DNA from: Stenotrophomonas bentonitica
Lineage (GTDB): Bacteria > Pseudomonadota > Gammaproteobacteria > Xanthomonadales > Xanthomonadaceae
Assembly (NCBI RefSeq): GCF_013185915.1
Contig: NZ_JAAZUH010000002.1
Span: 248,001-312,000 of the forward strand
Direction of reading: 5' to 3'
DNA length: 64,000 nucleotides
Made by a program: the position numbers and the translations under genes. The notes beneath the pieces were generated by a model. That model did no database searches and was not told the origin of the DNA. It saw only the letters and a list, made by a program, of their open reading frames with translations. Positions 44,345 to 52,688 of the stretch are shown here, piece by piece; positions within the stretch are counted from its first letter, which is position 1, and each line of letters begins with the position of its first letter.

Positions 44345-45544
44345 ATGTTGGGATACCTCAGCCAAACCCGAGTACTGCGACTGGCCGGCCTGTTCACCTG
44401 GGTCATGCTGGGCCTGCCGTTGGTCTATTCGCAGTACGAAGCGCTGGTCCGGCGCGGCGGCGGCATGGACCTGCCCACCGCGTTGCTGTTCGTGGCCTAC
44501 TTCGCCTTCGGCGGCGGTTACCTGTGGCTGACCCGTGGCCTGCGCGACGGCGGCGGCCATTCGGCCTGGTACGACCGCGCCATCCTGGTCCTGCTGACCA
44601 TTTCGGCCCTGGCAGTGAGCTTCCTGAGCGGCTCGGGACTGGGCAGCATCCTGATGATGGTGGCGGCCGGGGTCATCCCGTGGATGCTGCCGGCCCGGTT
44701 CGGGGTGATCTGGCTGCTGGTCAGCCAGCTGGCGGTGGCCCCGGTCTACTACCTGTTCCTGCCGTTCTCGCTGTTCGAGGCGGTGATGCAGTCGTTGCTG
44801 TACGGCGGCTTCTCCATGTTCATCTTCGTGACCAGCCTGGTCGCCCGCCAGCAGACCGACGCCCGCGAGGAGCAGCGCCGGCTCAACACCGAGCTGCGCG
44901 CCACCCGCGTGCTGCTGGCCGAAAGCGCCCGGGTCAACGAGCGCACCCGCATTTCCCGCGAGCTGCACGACCTGCTCGGCCACCACCTGACCGCGCTGAG
45001 CCTGAACCTGGAAGTGGCCGGGCACATCACCGAAGGCCAGGCCCAGGAGCATGTGCACCAGGCCCACACCTTGGCCAAGCTGCTGCTCACCGACGTGCGC
45101 GAGGCGGTCAGCCAGCTGCGCGACAGCGGCGCCATCGACCTGGCCGCGGCGCTGCGACCGCTGACCGAGCAGGTGCCCTCGCTGGACATCCACCTGGAGA
45201 TCGAAGGGCCGCTCAGCGTGGAAGACCCCGAACAGGCCCACGTGCTGCTGCGCTGCACCCAGGAGATCATCACCAACGCGGTTCGCCACGCGCGGGCGCG
45301 CAACCTGTGGATCCAGGTGTATCGGGAGCCGCCGGGCCAGGTGGTGGTGGAGGCGCGCGACGACGGGGTCGGCGCCGACGGCATCGTGATCGGCAACGGC
45401 TTGCGCGGGATGCGCGAACGCCTGCAACAATGCGGCGGTGAGCTGCAGATCGAAACCCACCGGGGTCAGGGCTTCCGCCTGCGCGCCTCGGTCCCCGGCG
45501 TGCCAGTGCTGATGCTGGGTGCCATCCTGGAAGGAGTGCGTTGA
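44345..45544 (+). CDS. DesK-type sensor histidine kinase
   Basis: The 399-residue protein has about five or six membrane spans in residues 10-165, then a coiled dimer helix with the phospho-acceptor His208 in R-E-L-H-D-L-L-G-H-H, the HisKA_3 type. The ATP-binding domain shows T-N-A-V-R-H-A (near 315) and D-D-G-V-G. The membrane-only sensor without a large loop suggests sensing of the membrane itself or of a small ligand, as in DesK. It shares one base with the response regulator start. Confidence 0.9.
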   Translation: MLGYLSQTRVLRLAGLFTWVMLGLPLVYSQYEALVRRGGGMDLPTALLFVAYFAFGGGYLWLTRGLRDGGGHSAWYDRAILVLLTISALAVSFLSGSGLGSILMMVAAGVIPWMLPARFGVIWLLVSQLAVAPVYYLFLPFSLFEAVMQSLLYGGFSMFIFVTSLVARQQTDAREEQRRLNTELRATRVLLAESARVNERTRISRELHDLLGHHLTALSLNLEVAGHITEGQAQEHVHQAHTLAKLLLTDVREAVSQLRDSGAIDLAAALRPLTEQVPSLDIHLEIEGPLSVEDPEQAHVLLRCTQEIITNAVRHARARNLWIQVYREPPGQVVVEARDDGVGADGIVIGNGLRGMRERLQQCGGELQIETHRGQGFRLRASVPGVPVLMLGAILEGVR

Positions 45545-46185
45545 TGATTCGCGTCTGCCTGGTCGACGACCAAACCCTGGTGCGGCAGGGGATCCGCTCG
45601 CTGCTGGCACTGGACGACGGGATCGAGGTGGTGGCCGAGGCGGCCGATGGACGCCAGGCCGTCGACCTCATCCCCACGGTCCGTCCGGACGTGGTGCTGA
45701 TGGACATGCGCATGCCGGTGATGTCTGGCCTGGAAGCGCTGCAGCACCTGTCGCGCACCGCCCAGCTGCCGCCGACCATCATCCTCACCACCTTCGACGA
45801 CGACCAGCTGGTGCTGGCCGGGCTCAAGGCCGGGGCCAAGGGCTACCTGCTCAAGGACGTGACCCTGGAGCAGCTGGTCGGCGCCATCCGCACCGTGGCC
45901 GACGGCGGCTCGCTGGTGCAGCCGGCGGTGACCCAGCGCCTGCTGTCCGGCCTGGAGCACATGCGCAACGAGTTCGTGAGCCTGGACCGGCCCGACCCGC
46001 TGACCGACCGCGAGACCGAGATCCTGCGCCTGATGGCCAGCGGTTTCTCCAACAAGGAGATCGCCAACTCGCTGGGCGTGGCCGAGGGCACCATCAAGAA
46101 CCATGTCTCCAACATCCTGTCCAAGCTGGGCGTGCGCGACCGCACCCGCGCGGTGCTGAAGGCATTCGAACTGCAGCTGGTGTGA
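45544..46185 (+). CDS. NarL/LuxR-type response regulator
   Basis: The 213-residue protein has a receiver domain with Asp8/Asp9 and the phosphorylation site Asp54 (V-L-M-D-M-R-M-P-V-M-S-G), Lys near 103 in K-G-Y-L-L-K-D, and a C-terminal LuxR helix-turn-helix (L-T-D-R-E-T-E-I-L-R-L-M-A-S-G-F-S-N-K-E-I-A). It overlaps the kinase stop by one base. The pair forms a complete two-component system; the 20-bp palindrome 76 bases downstream is a possible target. Confidence 0.93.
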   Translation: MIRVCLVDDQTLVRQGIRSLLALDDGIEVVAEAADGRQAVDLIPTVRPDVVLMDMRMPVMSGLEALQHLSRTAQLPPTIILTTFDDDQLVLAGLKAGAKGYLLKDVTLEQLVGAIRTVADGGSLVQPAVTQRLLSGLEHMRNEFVSLDRPDPLTDRETEILRLMASGFSNKEIANSLGVAEGTIKNHVSNILSKLGVRDRTRAVLKAFELQLV

Positions 46186-46242
46186 AGGCCTACTAATATT
46201 GAATATGAACGCCAGTTGAAAGCGTTGCAGGGCAAGGCCTGT

Positions 46243-46280
46243 GGCCGTCGCGGACGGCCCATTTGCCGATATCGGCAAAT
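46243..46280. promoter_or_regulatory. Hairpin plus 20-bp perfect palindrome
   Basis: GGCCGTC/GACGGCC (46243-46259) is followed at once by ATTTGCCGATATCGGCAAAT (46261-46280), a perfect 20-bp palindrome. It lies in the 282-base gap after the response regulator and before the SRPBCC gene. The size fits a dimeric regulator site. Confidence 0.55.
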
Positions 46281-46353
46281 AAATATCGCGCGGGGCCACG
46301 TGCGGGCCCACCTGATGCGCTATCTTTCCGCTCCTTGCCTCAAAAAAACGCTC

Positions 46354-46418
46354 CCGGTATGGAAACCGGTGCGCCAATCCTGACCAACAACACCCGCGAA
46401 GCCTGCTAGGATTGGCGC
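46354..46418 (+). promoter_or_regulatory. Structured leader before the SRPBCC gene
   Basis: Two nested folds: CCGGT/ACCGG (46354-46369), then GCGCCAATCC (46371-46380) pairing perfectly with GGATTGGCGC (46409-46418) over a 28-base loop. They lie 50-114 bases before the SRPBCC start and could act in the mRNA leader or as an intrinsic regulator. Confidence 0.45.
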
Positions 46419-46467
46419 TTCGTGTTTCAATCAACCCGGCCGTGGGATCGGCCCCGGAGACTCCTGA

Positions 46468-47547
46468 ATGACCCGTATTATCGAGTTCCTGATCGCCTTG
46501 GGGATCGTGGCTGGCCTGTTCGTCATCATTGGCGTTGTGCTGCCGGGCGAGCGTCACATCACTGAAAGCATCGAGACCAACCGCAAGATGACGATCGTGT
46601 ACGACACGGTCAACAGCCTGCGCCGCTTCAAGGACTGGAACCCGCTCGTGCTGCGCGATCCCGCCGTTGAACTGAAGCTCTCCGGCCCCGCCGCCGGCGT
46701 CGGTGCCCGCCTGGACTTCACCTCCAAGGAGCCGTCGCTGGGCCAGGGCAGCTGGGAGATCACCGAGTCCGAGCCGAACAAGCGCGTGGCCATCGCCATC
46801 GATGACGCCACCAAGGGTCACGACAAGAAGACCAGCTTCACCCTCGAGCCGACCGGCAAGGGTGGCCGCAACGTCAAGATCACCCAGGACTACAGCGTCA
46901 AGTACGGCTTCAACCTGTTTGGTCGTTACGCGGGCCTGTACGTCAGCCGTCACGTCGGTGACGACCTGAAGCTGGGTCTGTCGCGCATGGCCAACATGCT
47001 GGCCACCGTGCCGAACATCGACTACCGCACCGCCGAAGCCCCGCTGACCGACCTGGCCATCATCGATGCCCCGGCCGAAGACCTGCTGGTGGTCACCGCC
47101 GGTAACGTGGATCGTGGCGAAGGCACCATCACCAAGTCGATCAAGGACAACCAGGAGTGGATCAAGCGCGTGATGGAGGCCAATGACCTCGAAGCCGCCG
47201 GTCCGTTCCGCATCATCACCACTGACTTCGGTCAGGAAAAGTACGCCTTCGACGTGGCCCAGCCGGTCAAGAAGAAGGGTACCGAAGGCGCTTCGGCTGA
47301 AGCCCTGACGGTGAAGATCGACGGTGGCGCCCCGGTCAAGTACGTGCACGTCGCACCGCACCGCACCGCGCATGCGAAGTACACCGGCCACATGGCTGGC
47401 CTGGACATCGCCCGCAACGCCCTGCGCGCCTGGGCCGTGACCGGTGGCAACGAAGTGATCGACCGTCCGTACGAGTCCTGGAACGCAGGCGTTGAGAAGT
47501 CCTTCACGCCGGAAGCGACCTACGACATCTACTGGGCCGTCAAGTAA
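46468..47547 (+). CDS. SRPBCC domain fused to a GyrI-like effector-binding domain, membrane-anchored
   Basis: The 359-residue protein has an N-terminal span (about 5-26, I-I-E-F-L-I-A-L-G-I-V-A-G-L-F), then a ligand-cavity SRPBCC/polyketide-cyclase-like domain (R-R-F-K-D-W-N-P-L-V near 45), and a C-terminal half resembling GyrI/AraC effector-binding domains (Y-V-H-V-A-P-H-R-T-A-H-A-K-Y-T-G-H). Both domains bind small hydrophobic ligands in other proteins, so a periplasm-facing ligand-binding or handling role is likely; no catalytic set is evident. Codon use is strongly biased to preferred codons, which suggests high expression. Confidence 0.75.
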   Translation: MTRIIEFLIALGIVAGLFVIIGVVLPGERHITESIETNRKMTIVYDTVNSLRRFKDWNPLVLRDPAVELKLSGPAAGVGARLDFTSKEPSLGQGSWEITESEPNKRVAIAIDDATKGHDKKTSFTLEPTGKGGRNVKITQDYSVKYGFNLFGRYAGLYVSRHVGDDLKLGLSRMANMLATVPNIDYRTAEAPLTDLAIIDAPAEDLLVVTAGNVDRGEGTITKSIKDNQEWIKRVMEANDLEAAGPFRIITTDFGQEKYAFDVAQPVKKKGTEGASAEALTVKIDGGAPVKYVHVAPHRTAHAKYTGHMAGLDIARNALRAWAVTGGNEVIDRPYESWNAGVEKSFTPEATYDIYWAVK

Positions 47548-47580
47548 TCCGACGGTTGCCGTGATGTAACGCAGAACAGA

Positions 47581-47613
47581 AAACGCGCCGCTTCCTGCGG
47601 CGCGTTTTTTTTT
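47581..47613 (+). terminator. Rho-independent terminator after the SRPBCC gene
   Basis: AAACGCGCCGC pairs with GCGGCGCGTTT around TTCCT, followed by nine T residues in total. The next gene starts 13 bases later, so its transcription needs read-through or its own promoter. Confidence 0.93.
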
Positions 47614-47625
47614 GGAGGATGCAGC

Positions 47626-47997
47626 ATGCTCAACCTGGAACGACGCGCGCGTAAACCTTCGCTGCTGGCCTGCCTTGGCGGGTTGCTGGCGGCCACGGCG
47701 GTAGGCCTGTCGGCCTATGCATCGCACGGCATCGCCGAGCCATTGGCGCAGTCGCACGTGAACACCGCGGCCCTGTTCGCGTTCGGCCACGGCGTGGCCC
47801 TGGCGGTGCTCGGTCCGACCCAGCAGAACGCGGTCGGCAAGCTGGCGCTGTACGTGTTGCTGCTGGGTACGCTGCTGTTCTCCGGCAGCCTGGTGGCCGG
47901 CGCGCTGTGGAAGCTCAGCACCGGGCTGGCCCCGGTCGGCGGGACCGCGCTGATGCTGGGCTGGGCGGTGTACGGCTTCAATGCACTGAGGCGCTGA
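47626..47997 (+). CDS. DUF423 family small membrane protein
   Basis: The 123-residue protein has four hydrophobic spans and the DUF423 pattern (L-A-A-T-A-V-G-L-S-A-Y-A-S-H-G, then F-G-H-G-V-A-L, L-F-S-G-S-L, P-V-G-G-T-A-L-M-L-G-W). The role of the family is unknown. TTGGAGGATG supplies the ribosome-binding site. The AlkA-type glycosylase starts one base after its stop, so the two are co-transcribed. Confidence 0.88.
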   Translation: MLNLERRARKPSLLACLGGLLAATAVGLSAYASHGIAEPLAQSHVNTAALFAFGHGVALAVLGPTQQNAVGKLALYVLLLGTLLFSGSLVAGALWKLSTGLAPVGGTALMLGWAVYGFNALRR

Positions 47998-47998
47998 G

Positions 47999-48673
47999 AT
48001 GCCGCGCTTCCGCCGTGGGTTCGACGTGGACGAGGCGCACGACTGGCTCTCACGGCGCGACCGTCGGCTGGGCAGCTGGATGAAGCGCCTGGGTCCGATC
48101 GAGCCCCCGCCGGGGTGGGCGCGCAGTTTCGACCCGGTGGACGCGCTGGCCCGCGCGATCCTGTTCCAGCAGCTCAGCGGCAAGGCCGCTTCGACGATTG
48201 TAGGACGGGTGGAAACGGCGATCGGCAGCACCCGGCTGCACGCGGACACGCTGGCGCGCATCGACGATGCCGGCCTGCGCACCTGCGGCGTGTCCGGCAA
48301 CAAGGCGCTGGCCTTGCGCGACCTGGCCCGGCGTGAAGCCGCAGGCGAAGTACCGGACCTGCGCCGGATGTCGGTGATGGAACACGACGCCATCGTCGAA
48401 GCGCTGGTGCCGATCCGCGGCATCGGCCGCTGGACGGTGGAGATGATGCTGATGTTCCGCCTCGGCCGGCCGGACATCCTGCCGATCGACGACCTCGGCA
48501 TCCGCAAGGGGGCGCAGCGGGTGGACAAGGCCGAGGTGATGCTGACGCCGAAGGAGCTGGCGCTGCGCGGCGAAAAGTGGGGTCCGTTCCGGACCTACGC
48601 CAGCCTGTACCTGTGGCGGATTGCGGATTTCAGCGAGACACCGAAGGTGGCGACAAACCGGTCGCAGGATTGA
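47999..48673 (+). CDS. AlkA-type DNA-3-methyladenine glycosylase (HhH-GPD)
   Basis: The 224-residue protein has the helix-hairpin-helix-GPD core: A-L-V-P-I-R-G-I-G-R-W-T-V-E-M (about 138-152), then D-I-L-P-I-D-D-L-G-I-R, with the catalytic Asp at 164/165. I-L-F-Q-Q-L-S-G-K-A-A lies upstream as expected. The enzyme removes alkylated purines from DNA. It lacks the extra N-terminal domain of AlkA and matches the shorter DNA glycosylase family. It follows DUF423 by one base. Confidence 0.9.
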   Translation: MPRFRRGFDVDEAHDWLSRRDRRLGSWMKRLGPIEPPPGWARSFDPVDALARAILFQQLSGKAASTIVGRVETAIGSTRLHADTLARIDDAGLRTCGVSGNKALALRDLARREAAGEVPDLRRMSVMEHDAIVEALVPIRGIGRWTVEMMLMFRLGRPDILPIDDLGIRKGAQRVDKAEVMLTPKELALRGEKWGPFRTYASLYLWRIADFSETPKVATNRSQD

Positions 48674-48674
48674 T

Positions 48675-48765
48675 GCGTAGTGACACGCCATGCGTGTCCC
48701 CGGGGTGCCGAACGACATCGCCCTTGGTTCGTTCGTGCGATGACACGCGTGGCGTATCACTACGC
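48675..48765. repeat. Opposed GTAGTGACACGCC-type repeats, the second containing the vanY stop codon
   Basis: One copy at 48675-48700 (GCGTAGTGACACGCCATGCG...) and one inverted copy at 48739-48765. In the inverted copy, the GTAG head supplies the TAG stop codon of the minus-strand M15 peptidase gene (48760-48762). Confidence 0.85.
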
Positions 48766-49563
48766 CCGGCGCCAGCACCAATGCCAGGGCTCGTAGACAA
48801 TCCCATGCGGATTGCCACGCGGGTAACTCATCTGGAACCCGTGCGTCCCGGCATGCTGCTGCAACCACGCAAACGCCGGCGTCGCCTCGAAACTTTCCTC
48901 GGCAGGCGGTTCGCCGGGCGCACTGATATCCAACGCCCGCCCGCTGTGATGTTCGCTGTAACCCGGCGCGGCGTTGACCCGCAGGATGTCCGCCACTTCA
49001 AGGCCGCGCGCACGCTTCCGTTCAAAGATGCCCAGCTGGTAATCGTGGCTGCGATAGCCGGAGATCGCTTCCAGCACTAAGCCCTCGCGCGCGGCATGCT
49101 GCTGCATGCGCTGCCAGCCCTGCGCCGCACCCTGCTGCAGCCAGAGCGGCCGGCGATAGCGATCGAAGCCGGCGAGTGACAGTCGCGCAGGCTCCGCTTC
49201 CAGCATGAGCCCGGTGTCGTCTTCATAGCTTTCCGCGTCGATGCCCAGTTCCTCAAGCCGCGCCTGCAGCCCACTCAGCGGCAGCAGGTCATCGGGTGCA
49301 GGGGCGCGCCGCGTGCCACTCAGGGCCTCATCAAGGGCGTCCAGCGCTTCCTCGATGCCCGGTTCGCGCATCAGGTGCGGCACCAGCGGCAGCAGTCCGT
49401 GCGCGGTGGCGGCGGCCAGGTACTGGCCGTCACGCTTACGCCGCAGTACCCAGCGGGCCCTGGCCAGCGCCCGCGCATCGGCGTTGCTGCGCGCGCGCAG
49501 CAGGCCACCGGGCCACAGTTCGATGTCGGCGGTGTTGATCAGCAGGGCAGGGTATCGGCGCAT
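48760..49563 (-). CDS. M15 (VanY-like) D-Ala-D-Ala carboxypeptidase domain protein
   Basis: The 267-residue protein carries a C-terminal M15B domain with the metal ligands S-E-H-H-S-G-R-A-L-D (near 204-213) and E-P-W-H-W (near 257-261), and the G-Y-R-S-H-D-Y-Q block. The family cleaves D-amino-acid ends of cell-wall peptides. Residues 1-130 are not of known type, and there is no signal peptide or span, which is odd for a wall enzyme; it may be cytosolic, act on recycled muropeptides, or be exported by another route. Its stop codon TAG lies in a REP element. Confidence 0.8.
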   Translation of the reverse strand: MRRYPALLINTADIELWPGGLLRARSNADARALARARWVLRRKRDGQYLAAATAHGLLPLVPHLMREPGIEEALDALDEALSGTRRAPAPDDLLPLSGLQARLEELGIDAESYEDDTGLMLEAEPARLSLAGFDRYRRPLWLQQGAAQGWQRMQQHAAREGLVLEAISGYRSHDYQLGIFERKRARGLEVADILRVNAAPGYSEHHSGRALDISAPGEPPAEESFEATPAFAWLQQHAGTHGFQMSYPRGNPHGIVYEPWHWCWRRA

Positions 49564-49572
49564 GCGCCCAGC

Positions 49573-50112
49573 TTAGCGCGTGGCCTGCGCGTTCAGCGCA
49601 TCCAGCAGTGCACGCGGGTTTTCCGGGCTCAGCAGCAGCGCGCTGCCGTCGCGCAGCGGCAGGTGCAGCACCCTGCTGGCGTCGGTGACCAGGCAGAACA
49701 CCTTCTTCCCGCCGCTGCGGTAATGGCCGGACTGGAAGCCGGGCATGCCGAAGCCGTTGATCTTGATGCCGGGCTTGAACTCGGTGTGCTCGGCCAGGTC
49801 CACGATGCGGGCCCGGTCCAGCTGCAGTGCCGACACCGCCGTGCGCCGGCGATAGAAAGTGGAGGTGACCACCAGCTCGGTGCCCTGCAGTTCGATCTGG
49901 CGGCGGAAGAACGCCCAGGTAAGCACGCCGCTGACCAGCAGCAGGAACGGCAGGGTGATCGCCAGATCCATCGGTGTGCGCTGTGCGGACTGCAGCGTGG
50001 TCACCACGATCATCACCGCCACGCCCAGCATGGGCAGCCACAGCCAGAGCAGGCGCCAGACGGGGGCGGGGGCTACCGTGAATTCCCTGCGCGTTTCCGG
50101 GTGACCGCTCAT
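49573..50112 (-). CDS. PH-domain membrane protein
   Basis: The 179-residue protein has two hydrophobic spans (about 21-40 and 49-66), then a bacterial PH-like/YdbT-type domain with I-E-L-Q-G-T-E-L-V-V-T and G-F-Q-S-G-H-Y-R strands. Start at the ATG at 50112, overlapping the hydrolase stop by four bases. It is the last gene of the SPFH operon. Function unknown; PH-like proteins of this kind often sit in the membrane near SPFH proteins. Confidence 0.65.
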   Translation of the reverse strand: MSGHPETRREFTVAPAPVWRLLWLWLPMLGVAVMIVVTTLQSAQRTPMDLAITLPFLLLVSGVLTWAFFRRQIELQGTELVVTSTFYRRRTAVSALQLDRARIVDLAEHTEFKPGIKINGFGMPGFQSGHYRSGGKKVFCLVTDASRVLHLPLRDGSALLLSPENPRALLDALNAQATR

Positions 50113-51401
50113 GCCTGTTCCTTGATCCACGCGGCGACATCGTCGATCAATGTTGGCGACACCGTACCGGCAGTGCGGTATTCATCGAGCGAACCGGGGC
50201 CTTCGCCGGCGATGCCCAGATGGTTCAACGCCGGGTAGCGGTGGAAGCGCGCCTTCGGTCCTTCCGGCAGGCCCTGCGTCCAACGCTGCCAATCGGCGTC
50301 CACCACCTGGAAGTCGCGCCCGCCCTGCAGCAGCAGGATCGGCTGCTTCAGCTTCTGTGCGTCGGTAACCGGATCCACCGCGTCGAACGCGCGCCAGTAG
50401 CTGGCCGGCTGGCCGAGCGGCAGTTCGCTGGCGGCCACGACGGCGCTGCCACGTGCGGCGGCGATCTGTACGTCCAGGCGATCCAGCGCTGCCTGCTCGT
50501 CGGCGCTGATGCGCCCGTCCTGGTTGAACAGGTAGCGGTTCTGTTCGGGCAACAGGGTCAGCAGCGAGCGTGCCGGTGCCGACCACAGCACCACGCCAGC
50601 CACATCGCCCGAGCGCGCGGCAATGCGCGGGGCGAGCATGCCGCCCTGGCTGTGGCCCATGACGTATATCTGCTTCGTGTCGATGCCCGGCGTGTTGGCC
50701 AGCAGGGCGACGGCAGCGACTGCGTCGTCTGTGGTTTCATCGTCCATGGTGTAGTCGCCGCTGAAATCCTGCGGCCGGGCGTGGGTGCGCTTTTCATAGC
50801 GCAGCACCGCGATGCCCTGCGCGGCCAGGCCACGCGCCACGTCCAGGAACGGGCGGTTGGGGCCGATCGTTTCATTGCGGTCCTGCGGACCCGAGCCGTG
50901 CACCAGCACCACGGCGCGGAACGGGCCGGCACCGTTGGGCAGCGCCAGGGTGGCCGGCAGCGGCCCCTTGCCGGCCACGATCTGCAGCTCGCGCTCGGTG
51001 TAGGTGGCTGCGGCAGGCGCCGGCGGTGGCGGCGACGCTGCGGCTGCCGGTTGCAGGTACAGGCCAGCAACACGTCCCTGGGCATCGACGGCGATGGTGG
51101 CGTTGACCGCGCCGTTGCCGAACTGCAGCGATTGCTGGACGACCTGCATGCCCTGCTGCTCGACCACGCGCGCCGCACCGCGGCTGCGCAGTCCGCCGAG
51201 CGACTGCCACATCGCCTGCAGCGACGCGGCCGGCGCAGCCTTGGCCATTTCCGGCGTAAACATGGCTTCGGCAGCGGCCACGTCGCCGGCCTCCAGCCTG
51301 TCCAGCAGCTGGCTGGCGGTCTGCTGGGGCGTGGCAGCGCTTGCCGCCACTGCCACCGACGCCAGCATCCACGCGACCAGGTGCCTGCTCAAGGTACGCA
51401 T
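50109..51401 (-). CDS. Exported alpha/beta hydrolase with N-terminal DUF3887-like domain
   Basis: The 430-residue protein has a signal peptide (M-R-T-L-S-R-H-L-V-A-W...ASAA), an N-terminal DUF3887-like domain (about 25-120), a Pro/Ala-rich linker and an alpha/beta-hydrolase domain. The triad is Ser251 (G-H-S-Q-G-G), Asp363 (G-G-R-D-F-Q) and His394 (L-N-H-L-G). It resembles exported serine esterases or peptidases. It starts one base after the DUF4177 stop. The four upstream genes of the operon are all linked by such short gaps or overlaps. Confidence 0.85.
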   Translation of the reverse strand: MRTLSRHLVAWMLASVAVAASAATPQQTASQLLDRLEAGDVAAAEAMFTPEMAKAAPAASLQAMWQSLGGLRSRGAARVVEQQGMQVVQQSLQFGNGAVNATIAVDAQGRVAGLYLQPAAAASPPPPAPAAATYTERELQIVAGKGPLPATLALPNGAGPFRAVVLVHGSGPQDRNETIGPNRPFLDVARGLAAQGIAVLRYEKRTHARPQDFSGDYTMDDETTDDAVAAVALLANTPGIDTKQIYVMGHSQGGMLAPRIAARSGDVAGVVLWSAPARSLLTLLPEQNRYLFNQDGRISADEQAALDRLDVQIAAARGSAVVAASELPLGQPASYWRAFDAVDPVTDAQKLKQPILLLQGGRDFQVVDADWQRWTQGLPEGPKARFHRYPALNHLGIAGEGPGSLDEYRTAGTVSPTLIDDVAAWIKEQA

Positions 51402-51402
51402 G

Positions 51403-51579
51403 TCAGTTCTCCTTCTTGAAGAACAGCAGTGCCACGCCCATGGGAGTGCCCTGCACGACGCTCACCAGCTCCCAGCCAAGCTGGCCGTGGCGGTTCATCT
51501 CGGCCTGCAGGTCTTCAGCCTTCAAACCGGTCCAGCCGGGCTTCACTTCCACGGTCAAATAGCTCCAGCGCTTGCTCAT
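51403..51579 (-). CDS. DUF4177-like 58-residue protein
   Basis: A small gene of 58 residues, starting at the ATG at 51579 ([12 protein letters not shown]). The sequence W-S-Y-L-T-V-E-V-K at the N-terminus and [11 protein letters not shown] near the C-terminal half match the DUF4177 strand pattern. The family is small and of unknown function. It overlaps the Arc-like gene by ATGA and ends one base before the hydrolase start, so it is translated as part of the operon. Confidence 0.8.
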   Translation of the reverse strand: MSKRWSYLTVEVKPGWTGLKAEDLQAEMNRHGQLGWELVSVVQGTPMGVALLFFKKEN

Positions 51580-51755
51580 TCCTTGCTCTCCGGATCAGGT
51601 GCGGGTTTGGGAAGGCGTCCAGCCTTGCGCAGTGCGTCGCGCAGCACGTACTCGATCTGCGCGTTGAGGCTGCGCAGCTCGTCGTCGGCCCAGCGCTGCG
51701 CCGCTGCCAGCACGTCGGCATTGATACGCAGCGGGTAGGCTTTCTTCTCACTCAT
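51576..51755 (-). CDS. Arc/MetJ-type ribbon-helix-helix DNA-binding protein
   Basis: The 59-residue protein has the RHH pattern: a beta strand K-A-Y-P-L-R-I, helix A ([11 protein letters not shown]) and helix B after [12 protein letters not shown], the conserved Arc-like turn. Such dimers bind 8-bp boxes in tandem. Start at the ATG at 51755, 2 bases after the SPFH stop. It is the second gene of the operon. Two 8-bp palindromic boxes overlap the operon promoter, so autoregulation is the simplest idea. Confidence 0.85.
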   Translation of the reverse strand: MSEKKAYPLRINADVLAAAQRWADDELRSLNAQIEYVLRDALRKAGRLPKPAPDPESKE

Positions 51756-51757
51756 GC

Positions 51758-52627
51758 TCAGTACAACGAACCGGCGTTGACGATCGGCTGGGTGCCGCGG
51801 TCGGAGCACAGCACGGTGAGCAGGTTGCCGACCATCTGCGCCTTGCGCTCTTCATCGAGCTGCACGACGTTGTTCTTCTGCAGTTCGTGCAGGGCCATTT
51901 CGACCATGCCGACCGCGCCGGCGACGATGCGGGTGCGTGCGGCAATGACCGCGTTGGCCTGCTGGCGCTGCAGCATGGCCTGGGCGATTTCCGGGGCGTA
52001 GGCGAGGTGGCTGATGCGGGCGTCGAGCACCTGCACGCCGGCGTCGGCCAGGCGTTCGGCCAGTTCGTCCTTGAGGTGCTGGGAGATCTCGGCGGCATGG
52101 CTGCGCAGCGAGAGCTGGCCTTCCTCGTGCTGGTCGTAGGGGTAGCTGGTGGCCATCGCGCGCAGGGCGGATTCGGACTGGATGTGCACGAAGCTTTCGT
52201 AGTCGTCGACGTTGTAGACGGCTTCGGAGGCGTCCACGACCTGCCAGACGATGACGGCGGCGATCTCGATGGGGCTGCCGTCCAGTTCGTTGACCTTGAG
52301 CTTGCCGCTTTCGAAGTTGCGCACGCGCTGGCTGACCTTCTTCTTGCTGAAGAAGGGGTTGTTCCAGCGCAGGCCGTTGTCCTTGACGGTGCCGACGTAC
52401 TTGCCGAACAGGCTGAGCACGGCCGCCTGGTTGGGCTGGACGGTGTAGAGGCCGGTCAGGCTGAACAGGCCCGCCAGGCCGAGCAGCAGGCCGCCGAGGA
52501 TCAGGAGCAGGTTGACGTTGCCGCGCTCCACCCCGGAAAGGAACAGCCATGCAGCCACGGCCAACAGGGCCAGGACGGCCAACAGGAAGGGCACGCCGGA
52601 GAGCGAGCGGACGGGCTTTTCTTTCAT
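51758..52627 (-). CDS. SPFH/Band 7 (stomatin-prohibitin-like) membrane protein
   Basis: The 289-residue protein starts at the ATG at 52627. Two hydrophobic spans (about 11-31 and 38-58) precede a Band 7 domain ([39 protein letters not shown]). SPFH proteins form large rings or microdomains in membranes and act as scaffolds, often with proteases. It is the first gene of an operon that includes an Arc-like regulator, a DUF4177 protein, an exported hydrolase and a PH-domain membrane protein. Confidence 0.9.
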   Translation of the reverse strand: MKEKPVRSLSGVPFLLAVLALLAVAAWLFLSGVERGNVNLLLILGGLLLGLAGLFSLTGLYTVQPNQAAVLSLFGKYVGTVKDNGLRWNNPFFSKKKVSQRVRNFESGKLKVNELDGSPIEIAAVIVWQVVDASEAVYNVDDYESFVHIQSESALRAMATSYPYDQHEEGQLSLRSHAAEISQHLKDELAERLADAGVQVLDARISHLAYAPEIAQAMLQRQQANAVIAARTRIVAGAVGMVEMALHELQKNNVVQLDEERKAQMVGNLLTVLCSDRGTQPIVNAGSLY

Positions 52628-52659
52628 GGCGGGGCATCCTTTGCGGTGAGTTTGAGATA

Positions 52660-52688
52660 GTGATATCAGTTTGATATCACATTTGCAA
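52660..52688 (-). promoter_or_regulatory. Operon promoter with tandem 8-bp palindromic boxes
   Basis: Two TGATATCA boxes (52661-52668 and 52672-52679) lie 11 bp apart centre to centre, each a perfect palindrome, within a larger symmetric element. On the minus strand, TTGCAA (52688-52683), a 17-base spacer and TATCAC (52665-52660) form a plausible promoter, so the boxes fill the spacer and the -10 element. This placement fits repression by a ribbon-helix-helix dimer pair. Confidence 0.7.
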
